Source: CAMTWZ01 sp041749075 (GTDB lineage Bacteria; Bacteroidota; Rhodothermia; Balneolales; HLUCCA01). Taken from it: DNA of 64,000 nt. Made by a program: the position numbers and the translations under genes. Shown here one piece after another: positions 24,601 to 31,927 of the stretch. The notes under the pieces are model-generated. The model had not been told where the DNA came from. It searched no databases and worked only from the letters and a program-made list of their open reading frames with translations. Each line of letters opens with the position of its first letter. Within the stretch, counting starts at the first letter, position 1. The DNA lies in contig JBGTBY010000025.1 of assembly GCA_041749075.1 (NCBI GenBank), forward strand, positions 62,001 through 126,000, in the 5' to 3' direction.

Positions 24601-25144
24601 CATGCATTCGCGCGGTGGCACCGGCAAATTGGAACCGACCGATTTGAACGCGCTCGTCAAAGAGTATTCCAACCTCTCCTATCACGGAATGCGTGCCAGT
24701 AAAAACCCTATCGATGCGGATATCAAATTGGAGTTGGATGAATCCGTCGGCAACATCCCTCTCATCGCCGAAGACTTCTCCCGCGTGATTTTGAATATTT
24801 GCAACAATGCGTTTGATGCGATGCGGGATGGTGCGACGCGCGACGTTAATGGTGCGAGGTCAGACTCCAATCATTCAGCATTCAACCTTCAACATTCAAC
24901 ATTGACTTTAAGAACCAAGCGCTCATCCACATCCGTCACCATCGAGATCGAAGACAACGGCCCTGGCATTCCAGCCGACATCCAAGACAAGATCCTTCAG
25001 CCGTTCTTCACCACCAAACGAGGAACCCAAGGGACGGGATTGGGGCTGTCCATCACCCAGGATATCATCAAGGCGCATGGTGGGCAGTTGGAGATTCAAT
25101 CGGAACCGGGTAGGACGGTGTTTAGGATTCGGTTGGCGGGTTAA
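21629..25144 (+). CDS. Beta-propeller sensor histidine kinase
   Basis: Signal peptide MKLCITTVMLLTCMPLAAQQ, then about 700 residues of propeller repeats with the Reg_prop phrase (GFLWFATQGGLFRYD, NLWVGTDRGQ), a Y_Y_Y domain (about 770-825), and one membrane helix (WAYAFYLMMFIAGVVAV, about 834-850). A coiled coil leads to the HisKA region with phospho-His at about 921 in AGIAHEIKNPLNFVNNF. The HATPase has the DNGPGIP box and GTGLGLSI. The kinase core carries two short insertions (about 954-964 and 1084-1092) translated from dispersed TTCAAC repeats. No receiver or DNA-binding domain is present, so a separate response regulator must be used. Confidence 0.92.
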   Translation: MKLCITTVMLLTCMPLAAQQMSAQDRQNFNPRFEVFNLPGEILGNSVQGMVQDHSGFLWFATQGGLFRYDGQNFVSYRYDSNNPNSLSADYIESIFLDSKDVLWLTHWQSGALTTFDIARGVFTRYQHDPDNPESLGGNVLSTVAEDHQGFIWIGGELGLNRYDPKTGTFKRFQHDPEQPNSLSYNRVRALYVDKAGTLWVGTGFPWDTNSNQGGLNRYHPEDESFTRYLHNPEDSSTLHNNKVRSILEDSQGNFWVGTAGDGLHLMDREKGTFKQLTNDPSDPNKLSGPWQPGPTPALTDTSTHISSIFEDDEGRIWISAFPGGLTLFDPVTGISRKFNEGSGTDELNTDFIWHSYQTRDGTLWITSGGEGRTVFKVKQEEDLFPFFTLPLSEDEFRQSSNGIIKDKLGNIWIARGAFLEHIDRRSGKRTVIALGHTQHPVTFIYGITLDRDGNLWVGTDRGQFRGDPETSDFQLFKLPGVSDEIQQTFWKPFLHSSSGHFWFGSWDYGLFRYNPITDEVVTYARDPKDPNSLSGNLIGSIYEDEMGNIWVGGGLPFGDILLNPLFLDRMNPQTNKFERFFEVNKQLGMVSDITEDNDGNIWFRDFTHGFKKFNPTTGSSKSFTPYNSLLSSGFILSLVKSDDGTLWLSDQHSIIEFDPKTEIMSVFNQKRGIRNAYDHFNSGSIADDGELFFSRKGGYHAFYPDRILQQRNIRLPDIRITGFQLLGDLNPSASYDLFDKPIWQTSAIRLAHDQNLFSISVACFDFYDASSNQLQFMLEGYDRTWRSDVRDGETSPYINVPPGDYTFRVRGANSFGVWNMDGASMRITILPPWWKSWWAYAFYLMMFIAGVVAVDRVQRRRVQQIERERSREKELEHAKEIEKAYRNLEVAHKNVEAAQSQLIQQEKLASLGQLTAGIAHEIKNPLNFVNNFASVSLEMVIEAKEEMDRISSTFNLQPSTLNESLTDIELNLKKIHEHGTRADGIVKSMLMHSRGGTGKLEPTDLNALVKEYSNLSYHGMRASKNPIDADIKLELDESVGNIPLIAEDFSRVILNICNNAFDAMRDGATRDVNGARSDSNHSAFNLQHSTLTLRTKRSSTSVTIEIEDNGPGIPADIQDKILQPFFTTKRGTQGTGLGLSITQDIIKAHGGQLEIQSEPGRTVFRIRLAG
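24484..24513. repeat. TTCAAC heptamer array inside the kinase gene (first)
   Basis: Four successive TTCAAC(A/C) units in frame encode STFNLQPSTLN between the HisKA helices and the following helix. The same array occurs at 24881-24903 and at 31824-31926 outside genes. Confidence 0.8.
24881..24903. repeat. TTCAAC heptamer array inside the kinase gene (second)
   Basis: Three TTCAAC units in the same orientation and frame as the array at 24484 encode FNLQHSTL in a surface loop before the HATPase beta strand and DNGPGIP motif. Confidence 0.8.
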
Positions 25145-25150
25145 AAGAAT

Positions 25151-25207
25151 AACAGGGAGTAATTTTTTACAGGGAGCAAAATCCCTGTTCAATTGCATTT
25201 ACCCTGT
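25151..25207. repeat. AACAGGGAG element, left copy flanking the TA pair
   Basis: AACAGGGAGTAATTTTTTAC followed by AGGGAGCAAAATCCCTGTTC and then TTGCATTTACC. The inner AGGGA/TCCCT can pair. A near-identical copy at 25808-25862 lies on the other side of the toxin-antitoxin genes, same orientation. Confidence 0.85.
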
Positions 25208-25223
25208 GAAGAAAGGCACGTAC

Positions 25224-25505
25224 TCACAACGGCTTCCTCCTCGTATCTCGAATCATTAGAATAACGATGGATTCGGGATGCACTTCATAAAAGAGATGAA
25301 ATGGCCAAATTAGAATCACTCGAACATTCTTTTCCACTGTAGGTCTGCCCATAATAGGGTGCCGATTCAACAATCCGATAACAGATTGAATTCGGAGCCA
25401 TAATCGTTCAATTGATTTCGGATCCGCTTCTGCTTCAATCAGATATTGAAATATCTGCATCCACTGACGTGATGCATTTGGTGCCCAGATTACACGCTTT
25501 GCCAT
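25224..25505 (-). CDS. RelE/ParE-superfamily toxin
   Basis: The 93-aa product MAKRVIWAPNASRQWMQIFQ... has the ParE-type helix-hairpin start, then RHPIMGRPTVEKNVRVILIW and the beta core PFHLFYEVHPESIVILMIRDTRRKP. Members are ribosome-dependent RNases or gyrase poisons. It overlaps the antitoxin gene by 16 bases and lies downstream of it on the minus strand. The pair is bracketed by direct repeats. Confidence 0.85.
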   Translation of the reverse strand: MAKRVIWAPNASRQWMQIFQYLIEAEADPKSIERLWLRIQSVIGLLNRHPIMGRPTVEKNVRVILIWPFHLFYEVHPESIVILMIRDTRRKPL

Positions 25506-25732
25506 GCTCGGACCATTTTCACCATGTCGTCATGAGTGATAAACAGTCCATTTCGCACATCTTTCTTCGCTTGCCGAATCACAGTCAATTGTTCGGGCGT
25601 GAGTTCAATTGGAGAGTCGTCCTTGGGCTCCTGATTGTCCAGCAGGCAGCTAATTTCCTCGATCAGAATCGGGTCATCCGTCTTTCGAATCCGATCGATC
25701 AGGTCTTGTTTTGTTGAATTTTTGACGCTCAT
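25490..25732 (-). CDS. Antitoxin of the RelE/ParE-like pair
   Basis: An 80-aa acidic helical protein, MSVKNSTKQDLIDRIRKTDD..., ending LFITHDDMVKMVRAW. The short C-terminal signature (x-I-T-H-x-x-x, then a Trp near the end) is typical of Bacteroidota antitoxins that pair with RelE-type toxins. It is the upstream gene of the pair and overlaps the toxin start by 16 bases. Confidence 0.8.
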   Translation of the reverse strand: MSVKNSTKQDLIDRIRKTDDPILIEEISCLLDNQEPKDDSPIELTPEQLTVIRQAKKDVRNGLFITHDDMVKMVRAWQSV

Positions 25733-25807
25733 GAGGCAAGATGCGAAGTTCTAATTCGAGGTGCAATGACTTTCGTTCCGAAATCTGTGCATTTATACAT
25801 CACGATG

Positions 25808-25862
25808 AACAGGGAGTGTTTTTAACAGGGAGCAAAATCCCTGTTCAAATTGTATTTGCCGT
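25808..25862. repeat. AACAGGGAG element, right copy flanking the TA pair
   Basis: ACAGGGAGTGTTTTTAACAG then GGAGCAAAATCCCTGTTC and TTGTATTTGCC; direct repeat of 25151-25207. The remnant at 25868 begins six bases later. Confidence 0.85.
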
Positions 25863-25867
25863 GTGTT

Positions 25868-26011
25868 ATGACACTATTGCATTTTTTGCCTATGCTTCAA
25901 AAAGTGACTGAAATTTCGGATACTGTCCGCATGCTGACTGGAAAAGAACCAACCTCATTGCGAGATTTCATCGCTCAGGAAAAGCGCGTGTTTTTAACTC
26001 ATCACACATGA
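25868..26011 (+). pseudogene. C-terminal remnant of an NmrA/SDR-like NAD(P)-binding protein
   Basis: A 47-codon open frame ends VRMLTGKEPTSLRDFIAQEK-RVF. The phrase TGxxPxSLxDF followed by a short amphipathic end is the usual C-terminus of NmrA-type and atypical SDR proteins. No Rossmann glycine motif remains. The frame overlaps the ATG of the next gene (ATGA at 26008). It abuts an AACAGGGAG repeat, so the upstream part was lost at the repeat. Confidence 0.6.
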
Positions 26012-26367
26012 ACATCACTCCAGAACACATCGAGCGGATGAGAACGATGAAGGTCGCATCGGTGTATCCACATTATGTGACGAAGGTCGAGCGAAAAGGT
26101 CGGACGATCGAGGACCTTCACCAAGTCATCGAATGGCTCACCGGTTTCGAACCGAAGACGCTTCAAGCCTTGATGGACGAGAACGTGACGTTCGAGACTT
26201 TCTTTGATCGGGCCACACTCAACCCGAACGCCCATCTCATCAAAGGGATGATCTGCGGATATCGGATCGAAGACATTGAAAACGACATCACGCGGAAAGT
26301 CCGATATCTGGACAAGCTGGTCGATGAACTCGCAAAAGGCAAAAAATTAGAGAAGATCCTAAGGTAA
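26008..26367 (+). CDS. DUF2200 family protein
   Basis: A 119-aa cytoplasmic protein matching DUF2200: MKVASVYPHYVTKVERKGR, WLTGFEPKTLQALMDE, then ITRKVRYLDKLVDELAKGK and KILR. The function of the family is not known. The ATG at 26008 overlaps the stop of the upstream remnant. It is followed after four bases by a phosphatase-like gene. Confidence 0.9.
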   Translation: MNITPEHIERMRTMKVASVYPHYVTKVERKGRTIEDLHQVIEWLTGFEPKTLQALMDENVTFETFFDRATLNPNAHLIKGMICGYRIEDIENDITRKVRYLDKLVDELAKGKKLEKILR

Positions 26368-26371
26368 ACCC

Positions 26372-26722
26372 ATGTATTTCAATCGCGCCGATCTCCCCAA
26401 TATCCTCGTTGTTTGCGGACGCAATAAGCGCCGCAGCCGCACCGCCGAATCGATCTATAAAAATGACATGCGGTTCAACATCCGCTCGGCCGGATTGAGT
26501 CCGAGCAGTTCGCACCGGCTTTCGATGAAAGACCTGTCTTGGGCCGATTTGGTGCTGGTGATGGAAGAAGGACAACGAACCCGCATATGGGATGCGTTCC
26601 CGAACGAGACCATCCCGGCCATAGAAATCCTTCATATCGCCGATGAATATGAGTTCATGGATGAGGAACTTGTCAAATTGCTGACCGATGGAATCGAGGA
26701 TGTGCTGTTGGAGTGGGGCTAG
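26372..26722 (+). CDS. Low-molecular-weight phosphotyrosine phosphatase-like protein
   Basis: The 116-aa protein has the LMW-PTP P-loop close to the N-terminus in ILVVCGRNKRRSRTAESIY, a CX5RS pattern, and a hydrophobic strand with WADLVLVMEEG where family enzymes have the M/E loop. The canonical C-terminal DP general-acid motif is not evident, so it may be a specialised or inactive member. It is co-directional with DUF2200 (four-base gap), so the two likely form an operon. Confidence 0.8.
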   Translation: MYFNRADLPNILVVCGRNKRRSRTAESIYKNDMRFNIRSAGLSPSSSHRLSMKDLSWADLVLVMEEGQRTRIWDAFPNETIPAIEILHIADEYEFMDEELVKLLTDGIEDVLLEWG

Positions 26723-26767
26723 GCGTGAAGGTGTTGTTTAACAGGGAACATGCGATGTAACAGGGAT

Positions 26768-27112
26768 TTATTCCCGTACTCCAAACTCTGTCATGAGCTC
26801 CAATCCGTAACCGCGTATCACCTCAATGATGGAGATGGCGCGACGACCACGGTCGGTCAATGAATATTCCACTTTGGGTGGGATGACCGGAAAGGCCTCG
26901 CGATGGATGAACCCCTCCCTTTCCAACTCTTTAAGCTGAGAGGCCAACATTTTGTGAGTGATGCGGGGTATGTCTTTTTTCAGCTCTCCATAACGCATCA
27001 CTCTGGAGCGCAGGCGCCAAAGGATGGGCATTTTCCAGGTTCCCCCTATGCGATCCATGGCAAACTCGACCGGATTGTAATACAGTTTGTCGTCATACAA
27101 GAAATCAGGCAT
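26768..27112 (-). CDS. HxlR-family transcriptional regulator
   Basis: The 114-aa winged-helix protein carries the HxlR pattern: DRIGGTWKMPILWRLRSRVM, YGELKKDIPRITHKMLASQL and LEREGFIHREAFPVIPPKVE, then YSLTDRGR. It faces the DJ-1-like gene at 27221 across 108 bases, a layout in which HxlR proteins commonly control the divergent oxidoreductase or stress gene. There is no obvious redox Cys. Length is normal. Confidence 0.92.
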   Translation of the reverse strand: MPDFLYDDKLYYNPVEFAMDRIGGTWKMPILWRLRSRVMRYGELKKDIPRITHKMLASQLKELEREGFIHREAFPVIPPKVEYSLTDRGRRAISIIEVIRGYGLELMTEFGVRE

Positions 27113-27220
27113 TGGTCACTTTCCTAAAAGATAGTATGGCACTTTGGAGTAAGTATATTGTCAATGAGAACATAGCTTAGCACTTTTCAGACGTCAAAAC
27201 CAACACAAATCCTACTTTTT

Positions 27221-27982
27221 ATGACGTCTCCAAAAACCTCGCTTCATTATGTACACCCTCACGGCGCCCCTTCCAAGGGCAGGATTCTGATGGTGGCCAG
27301 TTCCCCAAGCGTATCGGCGCAAACCGGCTGGCCGATCGGCTTCTGGGCTTCCGAACTCACCCATCCGATGCATGTCTTCCAGCAAGCCGGGTACGATATC
27401 GATCTTGTCTCCACCGAAGGTGGCGATTTGATGATGGATGGATACTCGAATCCGAACGATTCTAGTGGTTATTCCGCTCACGATGTCATCTCCTTGGGCT
27501 ACATGCAGAAAGCGGAGTTCAACTCGATTCTCAAAAACACCCGCAAACTAAGCGAGGTATCCCATCACGACTATTCCGCCATTTTCCTGGTGGGTGGACA
27601 AGGTCCTATGTACACCTATAAAGGCAACACCGAGCTTCAGAACTTGTTCGTGTCGTTCTATGAGGCTGGAAAACCTTCGGCGTCGGTCTGTCATTCCACC
27701 ACGTTGCTGCTCGAAGCGAAAACGTTGAATGGGGAACTGCTCGTGAAAAGCAAAACGTGGACCGGTTTCGCCGATGCGGAAGAAGACATTGCGGATCAGG
27801 CGGTCGGACAGAAAATTCAGCCCTACCGCATTGAAACCGAAGCTCGAAAACTAAGCGATACGACATTCAACGTCGCAGTTCCTTTCTCATCACATGCGAT
27901 TCAAGACGGAAACCTGGTGACGGGTCAGCAGCAGTACTCCGGCGCCGCCGCTGCGGAAATGGTGGTCGACTTGTTGGGCTGA
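27221..27982 (+). CDS. DJ-1/PfpI-type glutamine-amidotransferase-like protein
   Basis: The 253-aa protein has the class I GAT-like fold: HYDYSAIFLVGGQGPMYTYK-like strand (HHDYSAIFLVGGQGPM) and the nucleophile Cys in SASVCHSTTLLLEA, with Glu candidates in STEGGD near the N-terminus. Such proteins are deglycases or stress chaperones (HchA-like). It is divergent from an HxlR regulator, which probably controls it. Bestrophin and F420-type oxidoreductase genes follow in the same direction. Confidence 0.88.
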   Translation: MTSPKTSLHYVHPHGAPSKGRILMVASSPSVSAQTGWPIGFWASELTHPMHVFQQAGYDIDLVSTEGGDLMMDGYSNPNDSSGYSAHDVISLGYMQKAEFNSILKNTRKLSEVSHHDYSAIFLVGGQGPMYTYKGNTELQNLFVSFYEAGKPSASVCHSTTLLLEAKTLNGELLVKSKTWTGFADAEEDIADQAVGQKIQPYRIETEARKLSDTTFNVAVPFSSHAIQDGNLVTGQQQYSGAAAAEMVVDLLG

Positions 27983-27993
27983 TCCGGCTCCTC

Positions 27994-28929
27994 ATGATCA
28001 TTAAACGAGTCTTCAACCCGATCGCCGTGCTCGGGTATGTCAGAAAGGAGATGGCCGCATCCGTGATTATCGCAACGATGGTGGTTGCGATGCATGGGTT
28101 CGGTCTGTCTACCTTTGCACTGCCATTTTCCGTGGCCGCGATTTTGGGCAGCGCGTTGGCCATCTTCATCGCATTCAGGAACAACAGCGCTTACGGTCGG
28201 TGGTGGGAAGCGCGAACGCTATGGGCAGGCATCACGAATGCAAGTCGGGTGCTCGCAAGATTGGTGATCACGTTCACCGACAGCCATGCGCATCAACCCA
28301 ACTACGACCACGACCGCGGTGAGCGGTTCAAGCGCGACATGATCCACAAAATCATCGCATGGGTGCATGCCTTGCGATTGGAGTTACGCAATCAACCCGA
28401 TTCGGAACCGCTTCGGCGCTGGGTAACAGACGCTGAATTCAGCGAGATTCAACATTCCCATAACAAGCCCAACCGCGTGATGATGCTCATTGGGAAATCC
28501 GTGTATCAAGCCATGTCGAACGGCACACTGGGAGGCTTTGACAGCTTTCAAATAGAAGGACAGTTACTAGCCTTGACCAACCATCAAGGCGGATGCGAGC
28601 GAATCAAGTACACACCCTTGTTGCGCCAATATCATTATTTCACAAACCTGTTTTTACTCACGTTCATTGTCTTGCTCCCTTTTTCTCTCATTTCTGATTT
28701 TGAACGGATGGGCCTCACGGTTTGGATGATTCCAGTTACAATGGTCATTTCCTTCGTCTTCGCCATCATCGGAAAAGTGGGTGAAGTGAATGAAGATCCG
28801 TTTGAAAACCGCATCACGGATGTCCCTCTAACCGCAATTTGCAACACCATTGAACGCGATTTGCTTGATATTCTCGGCGAAACCCCACTTCCTAACGAAC
28901 ACTCACCCATCAACGGATTTTTAGACTAA
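27994..28929 (+). CDS. Bestrophin-family anion channel
   Basis: A 311-aa membrane protein with the bestrophin core: VVAMHGFGLSTFALPFSVAA, then AFRNNSAYGRWWEARTLWAG, and later the paired hydrophobic helices FLLTFIVLLPFSLISDF and LTVWMIPVTMVISFVFAI. The conserved C-terminal NPFE-like element appears as EDPFENRITDVPL. Bacterial bestrophins are pentameric ion channels. The gene starts 11 bases after the DJ-1-like gene. Confidence 0.93.
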   Translation: MIIKRVFNPIAVLGYVRKEMAASVIIATMVVAMHGFGLSTFALPFSVAAILGSALAIFIAFRNNSAYGRWWEARTLWAGITNASRVLARLVITFTDSHAHQPNYDHDRGERFKRDMIHKIIAWVHALRLELRNQPDSEPLRRWVTDAEFSEIQHSHNKPNRVMMLIGKSVYQAMSNGTLGGFDSFQIEGQLLALTNHQGGCERIKYTPLLRQYHYFTNLFLLTFIVLLPFSLISDFERMGLTVWMIPVTMVISFVFAIIGKVGEVNEDPFENRITDVPLTAICNTIERDLLDILGETPLPNEHSPINGFLD

Positions 28930-28936
28930 CCTCATT

Positions 28937-29554
28937 ATGAACATCGCCATCATCGGTACCGGAAATGTGGGCGGCGCTCTCGCCACCCGCTGGGCTCACG
29001 CCGGACACACCCTTCACTTGGGTGTGCGTGATCTCGCTCAATTCAAAGGGCAACACCTACTAGACAACCCGAATACCACAGCTCATCGCATAGACGAGGC
29101 CGTTCGATTGTCGGATGTCGTCCTAATCTCAACTCCTGCCCTGTCTGCCGTGGATGTGGCTCAAAGCCTCGGAGATACAACTGGCAAGATTCTGATCGAT
29201 ACCATGAACATCGTGATGGGTCGGGGTCCAGCCGGATATCGAACCACCACCGACGCCATTTTGGCGAATACCGCGTCGCGCGATGTCGTCAAGTGCTTTA
29301 ACACCACCGGCTTCAACAATATGGTGAATCCGATTTACGAAGGTGTGGCGCTGGATCTTTTTGTAGCGGGCGACAGTGTGGTTGGAAAACAAATTGCCTC
29401 GCAATTGGCCAAAGACGCCGGCTTTGCCGACTGTTACGACATCGGCGGAAACGACCGCTTCGAGCTGATGGAACAATTCGCCTGGTTTTGGATCAACTTG
29501 GCGATGGTGAAAGGGCAGGGACGTGAGATCGGTTTCAAATTAATGAAGAGATAG
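28937..29554 (+). CDS. NADP-binding oxidoreductase (NADPH:F420 reductase-like)
   Basis: The 205-aa protein begins MNIAIIGTGNVGGALATRWA, a GxGxxG Rossmann motif, and has SDVVLISTPALSAVDVAQSLGD and KILIDTMNIVMGRGP, all typical of the F420-dependent NADP oxidoreductase-like family. In non-F420 organisms these act as putative NADP reductases of unknown substrate. It follows bestrophin by seven bases. Confidence 0.9.
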   Translation: MNIAIIGTGNVGGALATRWAHAGHTLHLGVRDLAQFKGQHLLDNPNTTAHRIDEAVRLSDVVLISTPALSAVDVAQSLGDTTGKILIDTMNIVMGRGPAGYRTTTDAILANTASRDVVKCFNTTGFNNMVNPIYEGVALDLFVAGDSVVGKQIASQLAKDAGFADCYDIGGNDRFELMEQFAWFWINLAMVKGQGREIGFKLMKR

Positions 29555-29582
29555 AAGCGGGTCGTTTCACAGGGAGGAAGAA

Positions 29583-29680
29583 TTTTAACAGGGAGCAACG
29601 GAGATAAGGAGTTTTTCTCGGCGGGCTTTAATTAAGGCTTCCAAGAACAAATCTCCATTGCTCTTTTTCTCCCTGTTAAA
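29583..29680. repeat. TTTAACAGGGAG inverted-repeat element, left of DUF2779 gene
   Basis: Left arm TTTTAACAGGGAGCAACGGA and right arm (ending CTCCCTGTTAAA) are inverted repeats around a core with TTCTCGGCGGGCTTTAATTA. The same architecture and core orientation recur at 31521-31618 after the gene. Confidence 0.8.
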
Positions 29681-29736
29681 TAAATCCCTGTACAACGACT
29701 TGATTCAGTAGTTAAAAAAAGGCATCATGCGATCAT

Positions 29737-31524
29737 ATGTCACCTGATCGTCGCCTCACCAAATCGTTGTTCAAGACCGGAACGAGTTGTCCGACGAAGC
29801 TCTACTATTCGCGCAAACCGGATCAATTTCCGGACAAGAACGACGACAATGAATTCATGAAGGGCTTGGCCGAAGGGGGCTATCAAGTGGGCGCCTATGC
29901 TCAACTGCATTTCCCTGACGGCATCGAAATCACGACTCGTGATAAACCCCTCGCTTTGGCCCAAACCCGCGAGTTGTTACAGCGCTCATCCGTCGTCATT
30001 TTCGAGGCGGCAATCGGTCATGGCCCCTTCTACGCCTTGGTCGATATCCTCATCAAGGAAGGAAACACCCTCACATTGATTGAGGTGAAATCCAAGAAGT
30101 ACAAGCCGGACGACTCCTTTTTTCAGAAGAAAGCCCCGAATTATATCACATCACCCTGGCGGCCATACCTGTTGGATGTGGCCTTTCAGACGTGGATGGC
30201 GAGGCAGGAATTTCCGGAATTTGTTGTGAATCCGGAGTTGATGTTGCTTGATTCCGGAACTGTGGCCACGGTTGACGGACTCAATACATGGTTCCCCATC
30301 GAGCGGTTGGATGCGAACAAGATCATTGTCAAGGATATCCCGGGACGGCACATCAACACGCTCGGCGATTCGTTGATGATCCGCATTCCGGTGGATGAGG
30401 CTGTGGAACGGATCCTGAATCGCACGGATGTCGATCCCGCCAGGCGACATCCCAACGAACCGGAGTCGTTCGAAGGATGGATCCGATGGCTGGCCAATGC
30501 TTATGTGAATGATGTTCGGATTGATCCGGCCCTGGGAAGTCATTGCAAGAACTGTGAGTTCCGCGTAAAGGGCTCGAAAAGTGGCTTCGAGGCATGCTGG
30601 GGTCCGTTGGCGGACGAGCCACTGGTCTTCGATATTTGGAGTTTCCGAGGTGCCAACAAACTGCTGGAACAGAATGTGGTTCGGATGTCGGATCCTCTCG
30701 TCGCGGCTAGCCTCCCTCCCATCCAAACCGTATTGAATAAGCGTAACGACCCATGGACGCCCGAAGAGCGACAAGCGTTGCAAGTGCATCTCACCACATC
30801 CGGAGCCACCGAACCGATCATTCATCCCGAACTCAAATCGAACATGCGGAAATGCGCATATCCATTGCGCTTCATCGACTTCGAGGCGGGAACGCTTGCA
30901 CTTCCGTTCCACAAAGGGCATGGCGCCTATCAGAAAGTCGCGTTTCAGTTCTCCATCCACACGCTGTTTGAAGATGGTCGGTTGGAGCATACCCACGAAT
31001 GGTTGCACACCGAGCCTGGAGAAGATCCGAATGTCGCGTTTGTGGAGGCCCTGAAGGATGCATTGGATCCGCTGGATGGCACGCAATTCAGTTATTCGCC
31101 CTATGAACAAACGACGATGAATCAGATGCGGGAGCATGTGGAGGATCGTCCGGAGTTGCTCGATTTCATCGATCGACTCGAATTCACCGACTTATGGGTG
31201 ATGTTGAAACACTACTACATCCATCCGCTGATGGGCGGTTCGAACAGCATCAAAGCAGTTCTGCCTGCAATCCTCGGACGCGACCCATATAAGGAATTGG
31301 CGCCGATTCCGTCTTTGTTGTTTGATGGACGAATGGATGAAAGCGATGAAAAAGATGAAATCGTCAACGACGGAGGAAAGGCGATGATGGCCTGGGCCGA
31401 ACTTCAGTTCACAGATGTGGACCCGAAACGTCGCGCCGCCGTCCGCGAAGCCTTGCTACGCTATTGCGAGCTGGATACCTGGGCCATGGCACAAGTGTGG
31501 TTGGCGTGGGAGAAAATGATTTAA
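29737..31524 (+). CDS. DUF2779 nuclease-like protein
   Basis: The 595-aa protein has the DUF2779 layout: N-terminal LFKTGTSCPTKLYYSR, PD-(D/E)XK-like core YALVDILIKEGNTLTLIEVK (about 108-127), Cys pair SHCKNCEFR, and a C-terminal RNase H/DEDD-like domain beginning RFIDFEAGTLALP (about 380) with YCELDTWAM near the end. Family members are predicted DNA or RNA nucleases of unknown role. The gene is bracketed by two related inverted-repeat elements and its TAA stop lies in the first arm of the right element. Confidence 0.88.
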   Translation: MSPDRRLTKSLFKTGTSCPTKLYYSRKPDQFPDKNDDNEFMKGLAEGGYQVGAYAQLHFPDGIEITTRDKPLALAQTRELLQRSSVVIFEAAIGHGPFYALVDILIKEGNTLTLIEVKSKKYKPDDSFFQKKAPNYITSPWRPYLLDVAFQTWMARQEFPEFVVNPELMLLDSGTVATVDGLNTWFPIERLDANKIIVKDIPGRHINTLGDSLMIRIPVDEAVERILNRTDVDPARRHPNEPESFEGWIRWLANAYVNDVRIDPALGSHCKNCEFRVKGSKSGFEACWGPLADEPLVFDIWSFRGANKLLEQNVVRMSDPLVAASLPPIQTVLNKRNDPWTPEERQALQVHLTTSGATEPIIHPELKSNMRKCAYPLRFIDFEAGTLALPFHKGHGAYQKVAFQFSIHTLFEDGRLEHTHEWLHTEPGEDPNVAFVEALKDALDPLDGTQFSYSPYEQTTMNQMREHVEDRPELLDFIDRLEFTDLWVMLKHYYIHPLMGGSNSIKAVLPAILGRDPYKELAPIPSLLFDGRMDESDEKDEIVNDGGKAMMAWAELQFTDVDPKRRAAVREALLRYCELDTWAMAQVWLAWEKMI

Positions 31525-31618
31525 CAGGAGGACGGGAGTACGGGAGGATAATTCTCGGCGGGCACCAATTAGGGTGTCGAATAAAACACACCTCCCATCC
31601 TCCTCTCCTCCTGTTAAA
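31521..31618. repeat. TTTAACAGGAGG inverted-repeat element, right of DUF2779 gene
   Basis: Arms TTAACAGGAGGACGGGAG and its partner ending CTCCTGTTAAA enclose ATTCTCGGCGGGCACCAATT. It shares the TTCTCGGCGGGC core and orientation with 29583-29680. It overlaps the DUF2779 stop codon. Confidence 0.8.
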
Positions 31619-31631
31619 ATTCGTCTCCTTT

Positions 31632-31811
31632 TTACCTCTTCCTCAACCTCTTCCATGCATACGTCCCACCAGCAAGAGCCAGTAGACCAAGGCCGCCATC
31701 AATAGGAGCTTGATCGGGCGCGGATGGCAAACCCGGCGGTTGAGCCCAGACAAGGGTTGCGGTGATGAAGAAAATGGCAGTGGCGATGATGAGGATGAGG
31801 GTTGGTTTCAT
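31632..31811 (-). CDS. PID-CTERM-like short sorted protein
   Basis: A 59-aa protein: N-terminal hydrophobic signal (MKPTLILIIATAIFFITAT, cleaved about residue 23), a short Pro-rich region, then PIDGGLGLLALAGGTYAWK and a basic KRLRKR tail. A PID motif followed by a Gly-rich hydrophobic stretch and basic end is the PID-CTERM sorting signal found in FCB bacteria, so almost the entire mature protein is the sorting signal. It lies downstream of the large secreted protein gene on the same strand. The function of these tiny proteins is not known. Confidence 0.78.
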   Translation of the reverse strand: MKPTLILIIATAIFFITATLVWAQPPGLPSAPDQAPIDGGLGLLALAGGTYAWKRLRKR

Positions 31812-31823
31812 GGTTTGAATAAT

Positions 31824-31926
31824 GTTGAATGTTGAAGTTTGAATGTTGAAGTAGAGGATGAAGAGATTAAGGGGTGAAATGATGAAGGGAGTCTTAATTC
31901 AACATTCAAAATTCAACCTTCAACAT
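31824..31926. repeat. Inverted pair of TTCAAC arrays
   Basis: TTGAATGTTGAAGTTTGAATG (split as 31824-31851) and, in the opposite orientation, TTCAACATTCAAAATTCAAC to the end at 31926. They face each other across about 45 bases and could fold into a long hairpin between the two secreted-protein genes. Confidence 0.8.
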
Positions 31927-31927
31927 T

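Noticed and set aside
30151..31137. Minus-strand ORF opposite the DUF2779 gene
   Set aside because: Composition is that of an antisense frame and the plus strand has conserved nuclease motifs.
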